DNA of 64,000 bases from Monosporascus cannonballus (lineage: Eukaryota; Ascomycota; Sordariomycetes; Xylariales), in NCBI GenBank assembly GCA_004154925.1, contig QJNS01000010.1:310001-374000 (forward strand). Reading direction: 5' to 3'. Positions 34,901 to 45,852 of this stretch are shown one piece after another. A program made the position numbers and the translations under genes. Below the pieces are notes generated by a model. That model was not told the DNA's origin, did no database searches, and was given only the letters and a program-made list of their open reading frames with translations. Within the stretch, counting starts at the first letter, position 1, and each line of letters begins with the position of its first letter.

Positions 34901-37900
34901 AGTGTCACTTACCTCAGCTAGCTCAGGCCTCCCTAGCTCGTTTTCCCAATTTTTTCAAAGTCACTCAAGTACCGCTCCACAACGCTAAATATTAACCAAT
35001 CAAATCCCAAATCCCCGTAACGAGCTAACGAGGCCTGAGTTATAATTACGTAAAAACGATTTCGTTTGATATATTTATTTCTTTAAAAAAACCAAAATCC
35101 GTAATAACTTAATAATAAAACGTTTTTTTATAAATATATATATATATATATACCGTTATTTCTGCTATAGCTTATTATTAATATTATTCTGGTCCTAATT
35201 AGAATTTATTTGTTATTTTTAAACCGTAACGCATATAATAGCTGTAGCCCGAATCCGTTACGTTATTATCCCTTTTTTCAAAATACGATAAATTTGAATT
35301 CTTTTAGTTTTACCGAGTTACGCCTTTAAACCAAAATATACATACGCGTACCTTAAGTTTCTGGCATTAATATAAAAAAAATTAATATAATATCTAAAAA
35401 TTTTATTTGGAATTAGATTTCTTACGATAATTTAGGCTAAGTTATTAATTTAATCGTTTAAATTAACCGATTAATTAACGTTTTAAAGAAAAAATAATTA
35501 TGCAAAAAGTTATTAATATACAAAGATTAACAGAAATTTTTAATTCCGGCTAATTAGGACCCCGTTATACGTAAATACCATAATATATTATACGGGAAAC
35601 TTATAATTTTCGCAAAAGGGCCTGGATTTCGTCGTTTGCTGGAAAAAAATTACTTAAAATTAAAGTAATTTATATTATCTTAAACGAAAATTAATATTTT
35701 ATAAAAACATTTGCCCTTAATTAATTAAAAGTTTTAAATTAAATAAATATATATTTTTAAAAAAAAATAATTAAATAATACGAAATAAAAAACAAAACGA
35801 TTTGGTAATAATAATAATCCGGATATTTTTATATTTTTTTTCATAATCCTAATTATTATGTTTAAAATAATTTTCAAAATTAACGGCAATTACTTACCTT
35901 ATTTATTAAGCAAGTTTTCATTATTTTCGAGTTTATCACGAAATAATATCGATATATTAAAAAAAATTAAATATTTGTAAAAATTATGATATATTAAACA
36001 AAAATATAATTTAATTAATTTAATTCTTTTATAATAATATAATTTTAATTAAAATAAGTTATATTTTATAATTAAATACGATAAAATAAAATTGTATTTT
36101 AATATGATAATTTTAATATTTAAAACTATATTCGTAATATAATATTTTAATACGATACCGTTATACGGAATATTATTACTTCCCCTATCCACTATTATAA
36201 CCGTATTTTTAAAGAAAAATTAAAATAATCCATATTCCGATCTAATTATTATTACAAAATAAAATAATTTTATAAAATATGGTAATAATATCTAGTATCT
36301 CTTAATATTTTCTATTAATTCGTAATTAACATGATCCAGACTTTATTCCTAATTTTTATTAATATATTTTATAAACGTAGCAAATTAAAGTTCTCCGGTT
36401 TTCCTAAATTGAAACGTATTTCGTATAATAAACGCCGTTTTATTTCGTTAAGTATAATTAACGAAAATAAAGATATTATCGACGATACTTATAGCGTTTA
36501 TCGAAAGCTTTTTCATAGGACATATAAATTTCCAAAAAAAAAAACAATTTTATTGGTTTTCGGAACGTCTTTATTTTATTTATGGAAATTAAAAAACAAT
36601 TAGTCATATTCGGAAAATATAGGGCAATTAAACCAAAGTAGCCGATGTATATAATAGAAAACGGTAGTAATCAAATTACATTATTATCCGAAAACAAGAT
36701 TTAATATGGTAATTTGGAATTAATCGTTCGATACCTGTTCAAAACCAAAAATAATATGGTTATATTATCCGGCAGTTATAGAGTCGAATATCTTTAAATT
36801 AAGTTTTTTCGTATTTGTAAATATTAAAAATAAAAGCAAAATATGAAATTGCTAATATAAAATTTTGTTATATTTTTACCAGCTTAATTAATTATGTAAC
36901 TTAAATAATAATTAAATTAGTTATTCATAAAAAGGTTTAAATAATTAAGAATTTCTTAAAACTTATTTTAATAATAAAAAAAATATTAAGTTTTTCGAAA
37001 ACCAGATTATATATTGTATTAATTTGTTTTTTTCCGTAAAATACGGCCCTACTTGCCAAATATAATGCTTAATATAACGCGAATAAATTGACGGCGTAAA
37101 GTTTTTATAAAGTTGTTAATCGTACACATAATATTAGTATATGGGTTAATTATGTTTGTATCGTCAAAAAACCTGTAAAAATATCCAATAAAACTAAACG
37201 TTTTGTTTTAAAAAATTAATTATTCGAAAGTTTAAAATATTTATGTTAAATTTTTAAATATATTATCCGTATTTAATTAATTAAAAAATATGTTTCGAGG
37301 TTTATTACGGACGATTTTAAACCTTATATATTATTATTTTAGCTTATAAAGTTATATTATTAGCGTATTAATCCGAAAATATAAAAGGTTATAATATATA
37401 TTAATTAGGATTTTTGGGTTAACGTAATTTATAAGCGAAGCGCCTATATAAGCGAAGCGCCTACCCAGATATAATTTTTCAACTACCTTATTTTATTTAT
37501 ATGTTTTTTAATATAATAACATGTTTGAGTTTTTTAAAAAAAAAATACGATTAAACCTTGTTATTTAGGCCAAAAGACGCGATCTTCGTATTGGTTATCA
37601 TAAGCTTGTAACTATATATACTATCCTAAAAACAACTTTTTGCGAACAAATTTAAGATAAACCTGTATAACGCGATATATCGCTTAATTCGCGAAAATTA
37701 ACCGATTTCGAAAAGCAAATTATTATCGAATATATTCTTGATTTCGATTCGCGAACGTTTTTTTTTCCGACTTAAAAATGTTAAAAATATGGCTAATATA
37801 CTTTTATGTAAACGCGATACGGGACGCGTCGGCGTTAACTTAACGTCGAATTTCGTTAAACGGCAAAATAAATTAAAAACGCGTTTAAATCAAAAGATCG

Positions 37901-39378
37901 ATTACGAAAAGATTATGTGTGAAAATCTAGAAATATTTTACAAATAGTTCGAATTCGTACGTAATATAATTACGAAATATGGCATTTCGAAAGAAAATAT
38001 ATATAATTTCGACGAGATTGGCTTTTTGATGGGGTTAATAACGGCGTCGGGCATAGTAATTACAAGCGCCGAAAGGTATGGAAGGCCTAGGCAGGCCTAG
38101 TAAGGTAGTAAAAAATGGGTTACGATTATTTAAGCTGTTAGTTTTTAAAGTTGGGCCCTTTTTCCGTACATTATTATAGCGGGCAAAAATTACCTTGTTT
38201 CCTGGTACCGTAACAGTTCCATATTACGCGATTGGAAGATTGCCGTAAGTAATAACGGCTGAACGACGAACGCTTTAAGTCTGGATTAGATTAAATATTT
38301 CGACAAATATATCAGAGCGCGTATAAAAAGTACCAAACGTTTTTTTATCTTTGACGGCTACGAAAGCCATTATTCGATAGAATTTGAAAAATATTACAAA
38401 AAATACGATATTATTACGTTTTATATGCCTTTTTATTTTTTATAAGTTTTAGCCTTTTAATGTAATATGTTTTTTTTTTCGTTAAAACGGGCTAACGGTC
38501 GTTATATCGAAAACCTTATAAAGCGTTATAATACGTACGTTATTAAAGAAAACTTTTTTATCGACTTTTACGAAACGTTTAAAACGTTTATAACTCCTAA
38601 AAATATTAAGGCCGGTTTTTACGGTATTGGTCTTATTTTATTAAACTCCGAATATGTTATTTTGTAATTAAATATCCGATAACCTTTTCGAATACCGACC
38701 GTTTTCTTCTTATTTTTACCTTTTTATTTCGAACGTAAAATACTTAAAACTTTCGAAAAAACAATTTCGCAATTTAATTATTTAAAAAATAAAATTACAA
38801 ATTATTAAAGTAATTAGCCGATAATTATAATCGAAACAGTAAATTATTTGGCTAAAGGTATAAATTATCCATTACACAAAGTCGCTTTTTTCAGTGATAA
38901 GGTCGGCCACCTTTACAAGACCAATTATATTTTAGCAAGCGCCGAAGGACCAAAAACAAACGCCTTCAAGAAGGAGGATTATTTACTTTTGAGAAGGGGG
39001 AGGCTTTCCGGGCCGAGAAAAAGGGTGATAGCGAACCAATACAGGAAATAATGGCGGAAGGTAATTGTCGCAAAAGAGTTGCAAGGAAGGAACGGTGCTG
39101 TGGCGTCTGCGGTAAGCTTTACCTCAGCTAACTCAGACCTCTGCTGGCTCGTTTCTATTTTGGATGTACTTTTATGTATTACGCCAAGGCGCTAAAATTG
39201 ACCAATCAAATAGCGTATCCCCGTAACGAACCAGCGAGGCCTGAGTTGGAGTTGCGCAAAAACGCTTTCGTTCTGTACTTTTCTTTATAAAATAACCGAT
39301 TTTTTTTAATTTTTGCAACCAATTTAAATCGAATAATTTTTATCTTTTTCATATACGTTAAATAAAAGCTTTTACGCG

Positions 39379-40030
39379 TATAGGAATTTTTTCAAATTTT
39401 TTCGATAAAGATTGGGGCTAATATGGTTAAGTTGAAATTTAGGAAATTTATCAACCGCAACGCTTTTATGGCTACGAAAGCGCAAATACCGCGTACATCA
39501 TTTTGTTATGGGCCGTCCAAGGGTAATTCAGCATGGGAAAGCCCGTCCAGCTATGCTTTTGCCCGTACGGGCTATCGTTATTGCGTCGCAGCTATAAGAA
39601 GGTTAGGGGCAGCCAAATCCGGAACGCCCTTATGGCTGCAACATAACTAATTTAAGTCCGATAAGTCTGATACTTGATATATCTATCGAATATAAGTTAA
39701 TATATATACAGGAATTTTTTCAATTTTTTTTGGGTTAAAATTAGGGCCGATACGGCTAAGTTTAGGTCTGGGAAATAGGCGACCGTAACACCCTTACAGC
39801 TGCGACAGCATAACTACCGGTCGCATCATCGTGCGCCGGGTTTCCCTAGTATATTCAATATGGGAGAAGCCCGTCCAGCAATTTTTTTGCCCGTACGGAT
39901 TGTCGTTATTGCATCTCAACCATGAGAAGGTTGGGGGCAGCCAAATCCGGGACGCCCTTATGGCTGCGACGCAGCAACCACAACCCATACGGACAAAAGC
40001 ATAGCCAAACGGGCTTCTCCCATACTGAAT
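39379..40030. repeat. Two tandem 328-bp units in element B
   Basis: GGAATTTTTTCAA recurs at 39383 and 39711, and GCCCGTCCAGC at 39541 and 39869, both 328 bp apart. GGGGCAGCCAAATCCGG and CGCCCTTATGGCTGC also occur in both units. The copies have diverged by point changes and small indels. Confidence 0.8.
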
Positions 40031-40056
40031 TACCCTTAAAAGGCCCATAACAAAAT
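39501..40056. repeat. Fold-back arms (about 92 bp) in element B
   Basis: 39501-39592 is an imperfect inverted copy of 39963-40056. Both carry TTTTGTTATGGGCC near the outer end and GCGTCGCAGC near the inner end. A transcript could form a long hairpin. Confidence 0.8.
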
Positions 40057-41184
40057 GTTATATACGGTGGGCGCGTTATCGCGGCCGTAAGGGCGTTCCG
40101 GTTGGAAGGTTTGCACTAATTCAAAATTTTTATTTCTTTTTTTAATATCTCCACCAATTTAACCCCGATTTGGAAATTATATATACAGTTTAAAAACTTT
40201 TTTAAAGCTTTATATAACATTAATTTTTATTATTTTTCCATTATTTTTTATTATTATTTTATTTGCAAGTTTTCAAAATAACTTTTGAAAAATTTATATG
40301 GGAACGTACCAAACGGAGCTAAAAAATCACAACTTGCCATCAGGCCCTATTTTGGAGGATTTGTTGTTTTTTGTGGGGTTTTCCAAATTTGGTTAGCGTG
40401 GTACTAAAAGCTACTTAGCCACAGTTGCGCCGTAGACGCAGCTGCAATCTCCAAAATAGAGCCTGATTTTAATAAAGTAAGGTAAGCTCGGACATAATGC
40501 GCGTATTCGTCAGAAAGTAATAGATACGTTTGATAAAAATTATTCCGAATAATTTCAATTGATTTAAGTATGGTATGGCTATTAAGAAATTAAATATGTG
40601 CAATAAGGTAGTTAAAGTGGGCGCTTCGCTTATAAATTACGCTATTTTTTATTATAATAATTTTTATTTCGTATTAATTAAAATTATTATTATGTTAAAA
40701 AAAATTTCATTTTGTATTAAAAATATATAAGTTAAAATATTAAAAGTTTCGTAATTAACATATATTCTCAAAATTAATATTAATAATTTTGGCGAATTTA
40801 TATGGGAATATATTAAACGAAACGAAAAAATCATAATTTATTATTAGGCCTTATTTTGGAGGTTTTATTGTTTTTGTGGGTATTATTCTTAAAAAAGTTT
40901 AGTTGATATATTGGACTTTTAACAAATACTTCTTGATCAAAAGCTATAGCTGTGGCTACGACTGCTACGCCGCAGGCGCAGCCACAATCTTCAAAATGGA
41001 GTCCTGATCAAGATGAAGTAAAGTGTCACAGGGATCACTGTGACAAATCCCAAAAATCATGAATAGGTACACCCTCGGGTACATTTAACCGAAATTTTAA
41101 TAAATTAAGCCGAAATTCGAAGTTTTCTTAAATATAAATATATATTAAACAAGATAATCGAGTAGATTTAATTAACTAACTGAT

Positions 41185-41558
41185 TGTGACGAGCTAAGCG
41201 GTTTAACCAACTATTAAACCTTAAGTCGACGGGTTTATATTGGCAGAAATATCGTAGGAATTTAAGTAATAAATACAGTAACGTATTACGTTTCGTAATA
41301 CCAAAGGTGCCTTGGATAACGATATTATATTGTAAACTGGTATTATTTTAATTATGAAAATAATAAACGTATATATATATTTTTTTAGGCTTAATTATTC
41401 GTAATTACGCCGTTAGTAATAATTACGATTATTTGGGATTATCTTTAATCATTAATAATCACTGACTTGGCAGTGATCATTATTACGTAATTCGGTAGGT
41501 AACCCGTATGCTTTTTATTTAACCGTTTCCTAAAACCGGAACTTATCGGGTCGTAATA
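41185..41558 (-). repeat. 3' LTR of the chromovirus
   Basis: 374 bp; plus strand begins TGTGACGAGCTAAGCGG and ends CGGGTCGTAATA. In element orientation it starts TATTACGACCCG (from TGTTAC by RIP) and ends CGTCACA. Confidence 0.92.
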
Positions 41559-41560
41559 CT

Positions 41561-41576
41561 ATTTCCCCTTTTCCCA
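41561..41576 (-). other. Polypurine tract of the chromovirus
   Basis: On the minus strand TGGGAAAAGGGGAAAT lies directly before the 3' LTR, the expected primer for plus-strand DNA synthesis. Confidence 0.75.
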
Positions 41577-41641
41577 AATTTTGCTCTTAAGATTTCTTTT
41601 CTTCTTTTTTTTTCGTTTGGTAAGTATTCTTTTTTTTACGT

Positions 41642-42318
41642 TCAGTTATATCATTTCGCATTTCCAAAATTCGTTACGTTCCCCGTTCTTTTACCGTTCG
41701 TCGTATTGACCTTATAAAAACCTTTAACGAATTTGATTACGAAATTATACCTTACTTTTATTGTTTCTCGAAAAACATAAAGTGTAAGATAATGGAAAAC
41801 GTTTTAAAATATAAGGAATGTATTAATCGAAATCGATTTTGTAATGGTACCGGCGTACCCATTTCTTCCTTGCAAAACATTCGTCGTAAATATTAACGCT
41901 TAAAACGCGAAAAAGCGCTTATCGAAAAGCGATTACTAAAGTTTTAACGGCTTTACCTCGAGGCTTAACGCAAATATCAGGAAAAAATAAAAAAAGCTTT
42001 TTTTCGTCTTATTCGTTTGCGTAAACAAAAGGCGCTAGCTCGTTCGAAAAGCGATACTATAATATAACGTAAGCTTTAATTATTAAATAAACTAAAAAAA
42101 CAAAAACGTTAGGAACAAAAGCAATTGGAAGCCGCCGTTACGGCTATTACGTTAATATAGACCGCAATCGACTGGCCCGATATCCCGGTTATTAACTGGT
42201 CGACTGTTAATTAAAACGCGCCCGTTATTACTAGTAAAAGTTCTTTAACAGGCGTTAAGCGCCAATGAGGTTCTTGGCGGGTTCCCAAGTGTTTTCGGAA
42301 TTTAAATGCTTTTTTCAT
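41642..42318 (+). pseudogene. Antisense cysteine-motif frame between pol and the 3' LTR
   Basis: On the plus strand, opposite to gag-pol, one frame reads as a protein interrupted by about eight TAA/TAG codons at likely CAA/CAG positions. It has a Cys pattern C-x6-C-x11-C-x6-C (YCFSKNIKCKIM .. KECINRNRFCNGTGVPISSL), then a charged coiled region (RLIRLRKQKALARSKSD) and a WPDIPVINWSTVN end. It overlaps the last 60 or so bases of pol. I recall similar antisense Cys-rich proteins predicted near the 3' ends of fungal gypsy elements; their role is unknown to me. Confidence 0.65.
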
Positions 42319-45300
42319 TTGATTAGATACTAAATAAGTCCGTCTTATTTTCGTATATCAAGTATTTTTTCCATTTCGTACGCTTATTCGTTTTTCACCT
42401 CCACGTTATCTTATATCATATGCACTTTGATTATATCTGCTGCTAATTCGAATAAAGAAATATAAAAAATAGGATAAAATTTAACTTTTGGTGGAAGTTT
42501 TAATTGGTAATTATTTTTTGAGATTTTTTTTGGCGATTTTATATAGACCGATATATTTAAAATCGAGTTTTTTGCTAAGTCGCTTTATTTAAATATTTTT
42601 GGTAACTAAAAAAACTATCTCCTTTTTTTCGAAAATTAATCCCTTTAACCTTTTCTGGTTATAATACTTATTTATCTAGTTTTATACGAATTCCAATTCT
42701 ATCTTTATTTCTTAATATAGCTATCGTAATTATTTTAACGTAAGGATTATTTTAATATTAATTGGACCGTCGTCGCGTACTTTCTTATAAACTTTTAAAA
42801 TAAAATCAAAATTTACGTTTGCAAATATTATCTTAATGTTTTCGTAATAACTGGTATTATAAATTAACTAAGCAATCGGTAACTTCTTAACCCAGTTATT
42901 CTATTCGTAATTAATGTAATATCGTAAATAAATTTCCAAGATTTAATTTATTCGTTCTGTTTATTTATCCGTTTAAAGTTTAAATACGTTAGATAATTTA
43001 TAATTTAAGCCGATTTATGCCATAAGGTTTTGCCAAAACTTAAATGCAAATATTAATTCTTTATCTGATATAATTTTTATTAATAATTCGTATATATTAA
43101 AAATGTATTTTAAAAATATATGCCAGTTATTCGGCGTTTATGTCTTTATAATATGGTAGGAAATAGGAAAATTTCGTAAATCGATCGACGATTACGAAAA
43201 TGCTATCGTAATATATTTCTATAGCTAAATCCTTTAACATAGGAAGTTTGGTAATAAAGTCGAATATAACTAAATACTATAATCGCTCTGCAACTGGTAA
43301 TGGCTGTAATTCTCCGTATAGCTTATATCGTCGAACCTTTGCTCTGGCGCAAACATCGCATTGCCGTATAATTTTCTGTACTGTTAATTTTATTCTAGGA
43401 AAAGAATATATACGATAAAATCGCTTTAAGGTTTTGTAAATCCCTAAATATCTATGTAATTGATATTCGTATATTTCTCGTACTAAATCCTTCTGGTATT
43501 CTTTTAACACTTGTATTTTGTCCGTTTTTTGATCTTTTAGGAAACCATCGTTATACTGTTAAATTTTTTGATGCATATTATTAGGTACTGCCCGTATTGT
43601 CGTAATTTGTCGTAAGCGTAAATGTCCTTCTGTAATGGTATTAAAGATTATATAGCTAACTTTAACCAATTTCTTTTCGAAGTCTGGTCGCCTGCTCAGG
43701 GTATTTGCTTTGCCGTTTTCGGAACCTTTTTTGTAGATAATAACGAAGTCGAAATTCGCCAATTCCTCCGCGTAACGAAGTTATCGTCCTATAAGCTCCC
43801 TGGTCGTAGTAAAACGGGTAAGATTTTGATAATCCGTATAAACCTTAACCTGGTGCAAATTTCCCTTTAGGAAGTACCTAAACTCCCGAAATGCTATAAT
43901 AATAACCATAAATTCCTTATCTGGAATGCCGTAATTAAATTCGACTCCTTTTAATTTGTACAAAAAAATGTAATAAAATGCAATTTGCCTTAATTATCTT
44001 GCTATCCGATTATTACGTCTAACGTATAATTCGAAATATCGGTTTCTAACTTAACGGAACGGTTTAAATCGTACATAATTAATACTAGCTCGTTGGTAAT
44101 TACATCCTTAATATCCTAAAATGCTTTTTCCGTATCTAGCGTTCATTTAAATTCTTTTTCTTTTTTCGTAAAATTCATTAAAGATATAGCTATTCTGCTA
44201 AAGTTTTGAATAAACTTTTTATAATAGTTGGCGAATCCAAGGAATACCTGTACCTCCTTAACCGTTATTAACGTTTGCCATTTTATAACTGTAGCGATTT
44301 TCTTAGGGTTCATCCTAATATATCCTAAGGTAATAATATGTCCTAGATATTTTATTTTTTGTATATAAAACTAACTTTTTTCTGCGTTAACAAATAACCT
44401 TGCGTTCTGTAAAGCTTGAAAAACTTTATAAACGTATTTTGCGTATGCTTTTTCCGTTTCTAAAAAGATAAAAATATCGTCGAGATAGCAAACGACGAAA
44501 ATATCGAGGTATTCTCGTAGCACATAATTTACTATCCGCTGAAATATTGCTGGTACGTTCGTAAGTCCTATTAGTATGATCAAATACTTAAACAATCCGT
44601 ATTTCGTCTTAAAAGCTGTTTTTTATTCGTATCCTTTTTTAATCCTAATAAGGTTATATCTATCTTTAAAATCAAATATTATAAACCATTTAATTCCATA
44701 AAGTCGGTTTTTTATTTCCGTAATTAGGGGTAATAATATTCAATCCTTAATAATAATGTTATTCAATTGTCGATAATCAACTATAAGTCGTAATTTTCCG
44801 TTTTTTTAGATACGAAAAATATTAGATATTCTGCCGGTAATTTCGAAGGTCGAATTTATCCTTTCTGTAGCCGATCTTCCAGGTATTCTCTGAAAATACG
44901 TAACTCGTTTTCGTTGAAGTTGTAAATAAGGTAAAACTTTGTCGAAAATCCTTCCTTAAGAACTATTTCATAATCCTATTCGTTATGTTCTAATAACTTT
45001 ATATTAAGCTCCTTCCTGAAAAACTATTCATATCTGTGGTATTATAATAGCATATTAGTTAAATCTTTTAACTTTTTAGGCTATTGTTCGTATTATTCCA
45101 GATCGTTATTTAATTACTTTAATTTCGCTTTAATAATAATAATAATATGTCGTATTTTTCTTTAAGACCTATTTTCTTTTTTATATTTTGTTTTTTTAAG
45201 TAATAAGATATCTGTTATATCCTTATGCTTATATTCGTCGCCATTATCGGTCGAATATTAAGATCTTAATTTCTTTTTTTTCGTTTATTAACAGGAAATA

Positions 45301-45800
45301 AAACAAACTTTATTTAACCAGTTCCGCCGTTAATCAAAACTCCGTATTAACGTATCCATAATAATTCTAAAATCATATTGTAATTTTCGAATAAAACGAT
45401 ATCGAAATCAACTATTTAATATCGTCCTTTAACAAAAATCTTAAAATGATTAATTTTGCGTATAATTTTTTCGTTATCGTAAGCAAATTTCTAATCTTCG
45501 ACATTCGTCGCTGTATAAGGTTTTAACTTATATCTTTATAGCAGTTTAAGCTTATTAACTATATCTAGTACAATGTAATTTCCGCCCAAAGCTTCGCAGT
45601 TTATTATTGCAGTATACTAATGCGTTCCGATTCGTATATTCAAAGTAATAAGGTTATTAACGTTTTTTATCGTTATATTTAAAGCCTTTTTTAAAAGTTT
45701 TCCTTAATTCCTCTAGGTTTCGTCATCTTGCAGCTTTCTTATAGATAACCTTTTTTTTTAATTCCTATTCGAATTTATCGAGCCTTATTTATATTTCTTT
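42255..45800 (-). pseudogene. Chromovirus pol: RT, RNase H, integrase, chromodomain
   Basis: Minus-strand fragments in several frames. Reverse transcriptase: LIGLTNVPAIFQRIVNYVLR and the catalytic box FVVCYLDDIFIF (44371-44595). RNase H: KEFMVIIIAFREFRYFLKGN and VKVYTDYQNL (43781-43963), then FVIIYKKGSENGKANTLSRR (43559-43762). Integrase zinc-binding region: RYLGIYKTLKRFYRIYSFP with QCDVCARAK (43277-43510). Chromodomain at the end: DGLI.YLIKWK-like residues and NSENTWEPAKNL (42255-42420), stop TAA at 42255-42257. Frame breaks and stops throughout, mostly RIP-type. The upstream limit is approximate. Confidence 0.88.
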
Positions 45801-45852
45801 ATTTAACGCGTTAAGATGCTGTATTTATCGCTATTGTCGGCGTACTATTCCT

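Larger units (their letters stand above)
39111..40488. mobile_element. Element B: 1362-bp relative of element A inside the Fot1 transposase
   Basis: The element is 39119-40480, with the 8-bp duplication GGTAAGCT at 39111-39118 and 40481-40488. Its left end (TTACCTCAGCTAACTCAG) and right end (reading inward TTACTTTATTAAAATCAGGC) match those of element A, so the two belong to one family. Removing it together with one duplication restores the transposase frame ..CGVCGK-LGHN.. exactly, which confirms the boundaries. It has no transposase; its core is a 328-bp tandem duplication plus fold-back arms. Less AT-rich than A, so less RIP-damaged or younger. Confidence 0.87.
37530..40552 (+). pseudogene. 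RIP-degraded Fot1/pogo transposase, split by element B
   Basis: Plus-strand remnants line up with a pogo-type DDE transposase. FEKQIIIEYILDFDSR and RLKNVKNMANILLCKRDTGR (37738-37947) are the CENP-B-like DNA-binding part, with a one-base shift in a T run between them. NFDEIGFLMG (about 38010) has the first catalytic Asp, and FIFDGYESHYSIEFE (about 38350) the second. The third-Asp region is lost to stops. ENLIKRYNTYVIKENFF and NIKAGFYGIGLILLN (38467-38667) are the C-terminal part. A CCGVCGK knuckle is cut by element B at 39118; LGHNARIRQ resumes at 40487 and the frame ends TAA at 40550-40552. Many TAA/TAG codons replace CAA/CAG. Not functional. Confidence 0.88.
37420..40644 (+). mobile_element. 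Fot1/pogo-type Tc1-mariner element inside element A
   Basis: The element spans 37422-40642 with TA on both sides (37420-37421, 40643-40644). Terminal inverted repeats share CGTAATTTATAAGCGAAGCG and, after a gap, AACTACCTTATT. The left end carries a 17-bp tandem duplication (37431-37447, 37448-37464) that the right end lacks. The 3.2-kb length is explained by element B (39119-40480); without it the Fot1 copy is about 1.85 kb, the usual size. Confidence 0.88.
34901..41029. mobile_element. Element A: DNA transposon with 8-bp duplication, interrupted by a Fot1 element
   Basis: The element is 34909-41021; AGTGTCAC is present directly at both sides (34901-34908 and 41022-41029). Ends are TTACCTCAGCTAGCTCAGGC on the left and, read inward from the right, TTACTTCATCTTGATCAGGA, an imperfect inverted repeat. 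Without the Fot1 element inside it would be about 2.9 kb. The left 200 bp match the left end of element B (39119) and the right 230 bp match its right end (40289-40480). The body is extremely AT-rich with long TAATTAAT stretches, as RIP leaves behind. A 90-codon frame at 36331-36603 is the longest remnant and is not recognisable. The 8-bp duplication suggests the hAT superfamily; no transposase is left to prove it. Confidence 0.82.

Noticed and set aside
39111..40482. Element B as an intron of the transposase (GGTAAG donor, AG acceptor)
   Set aside because: The exact 8-bp duplication and the matching ends of element A explain it better, and 1.4 kb is far longer than other introns here.
37422..40642. 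CRISPR-like direct repeats in the AT-rich block
   Set aside because: The repeats are transposon ends and a 328-bp tandem unit, not short evenly spaced repeats, and the host is a eukaryote.
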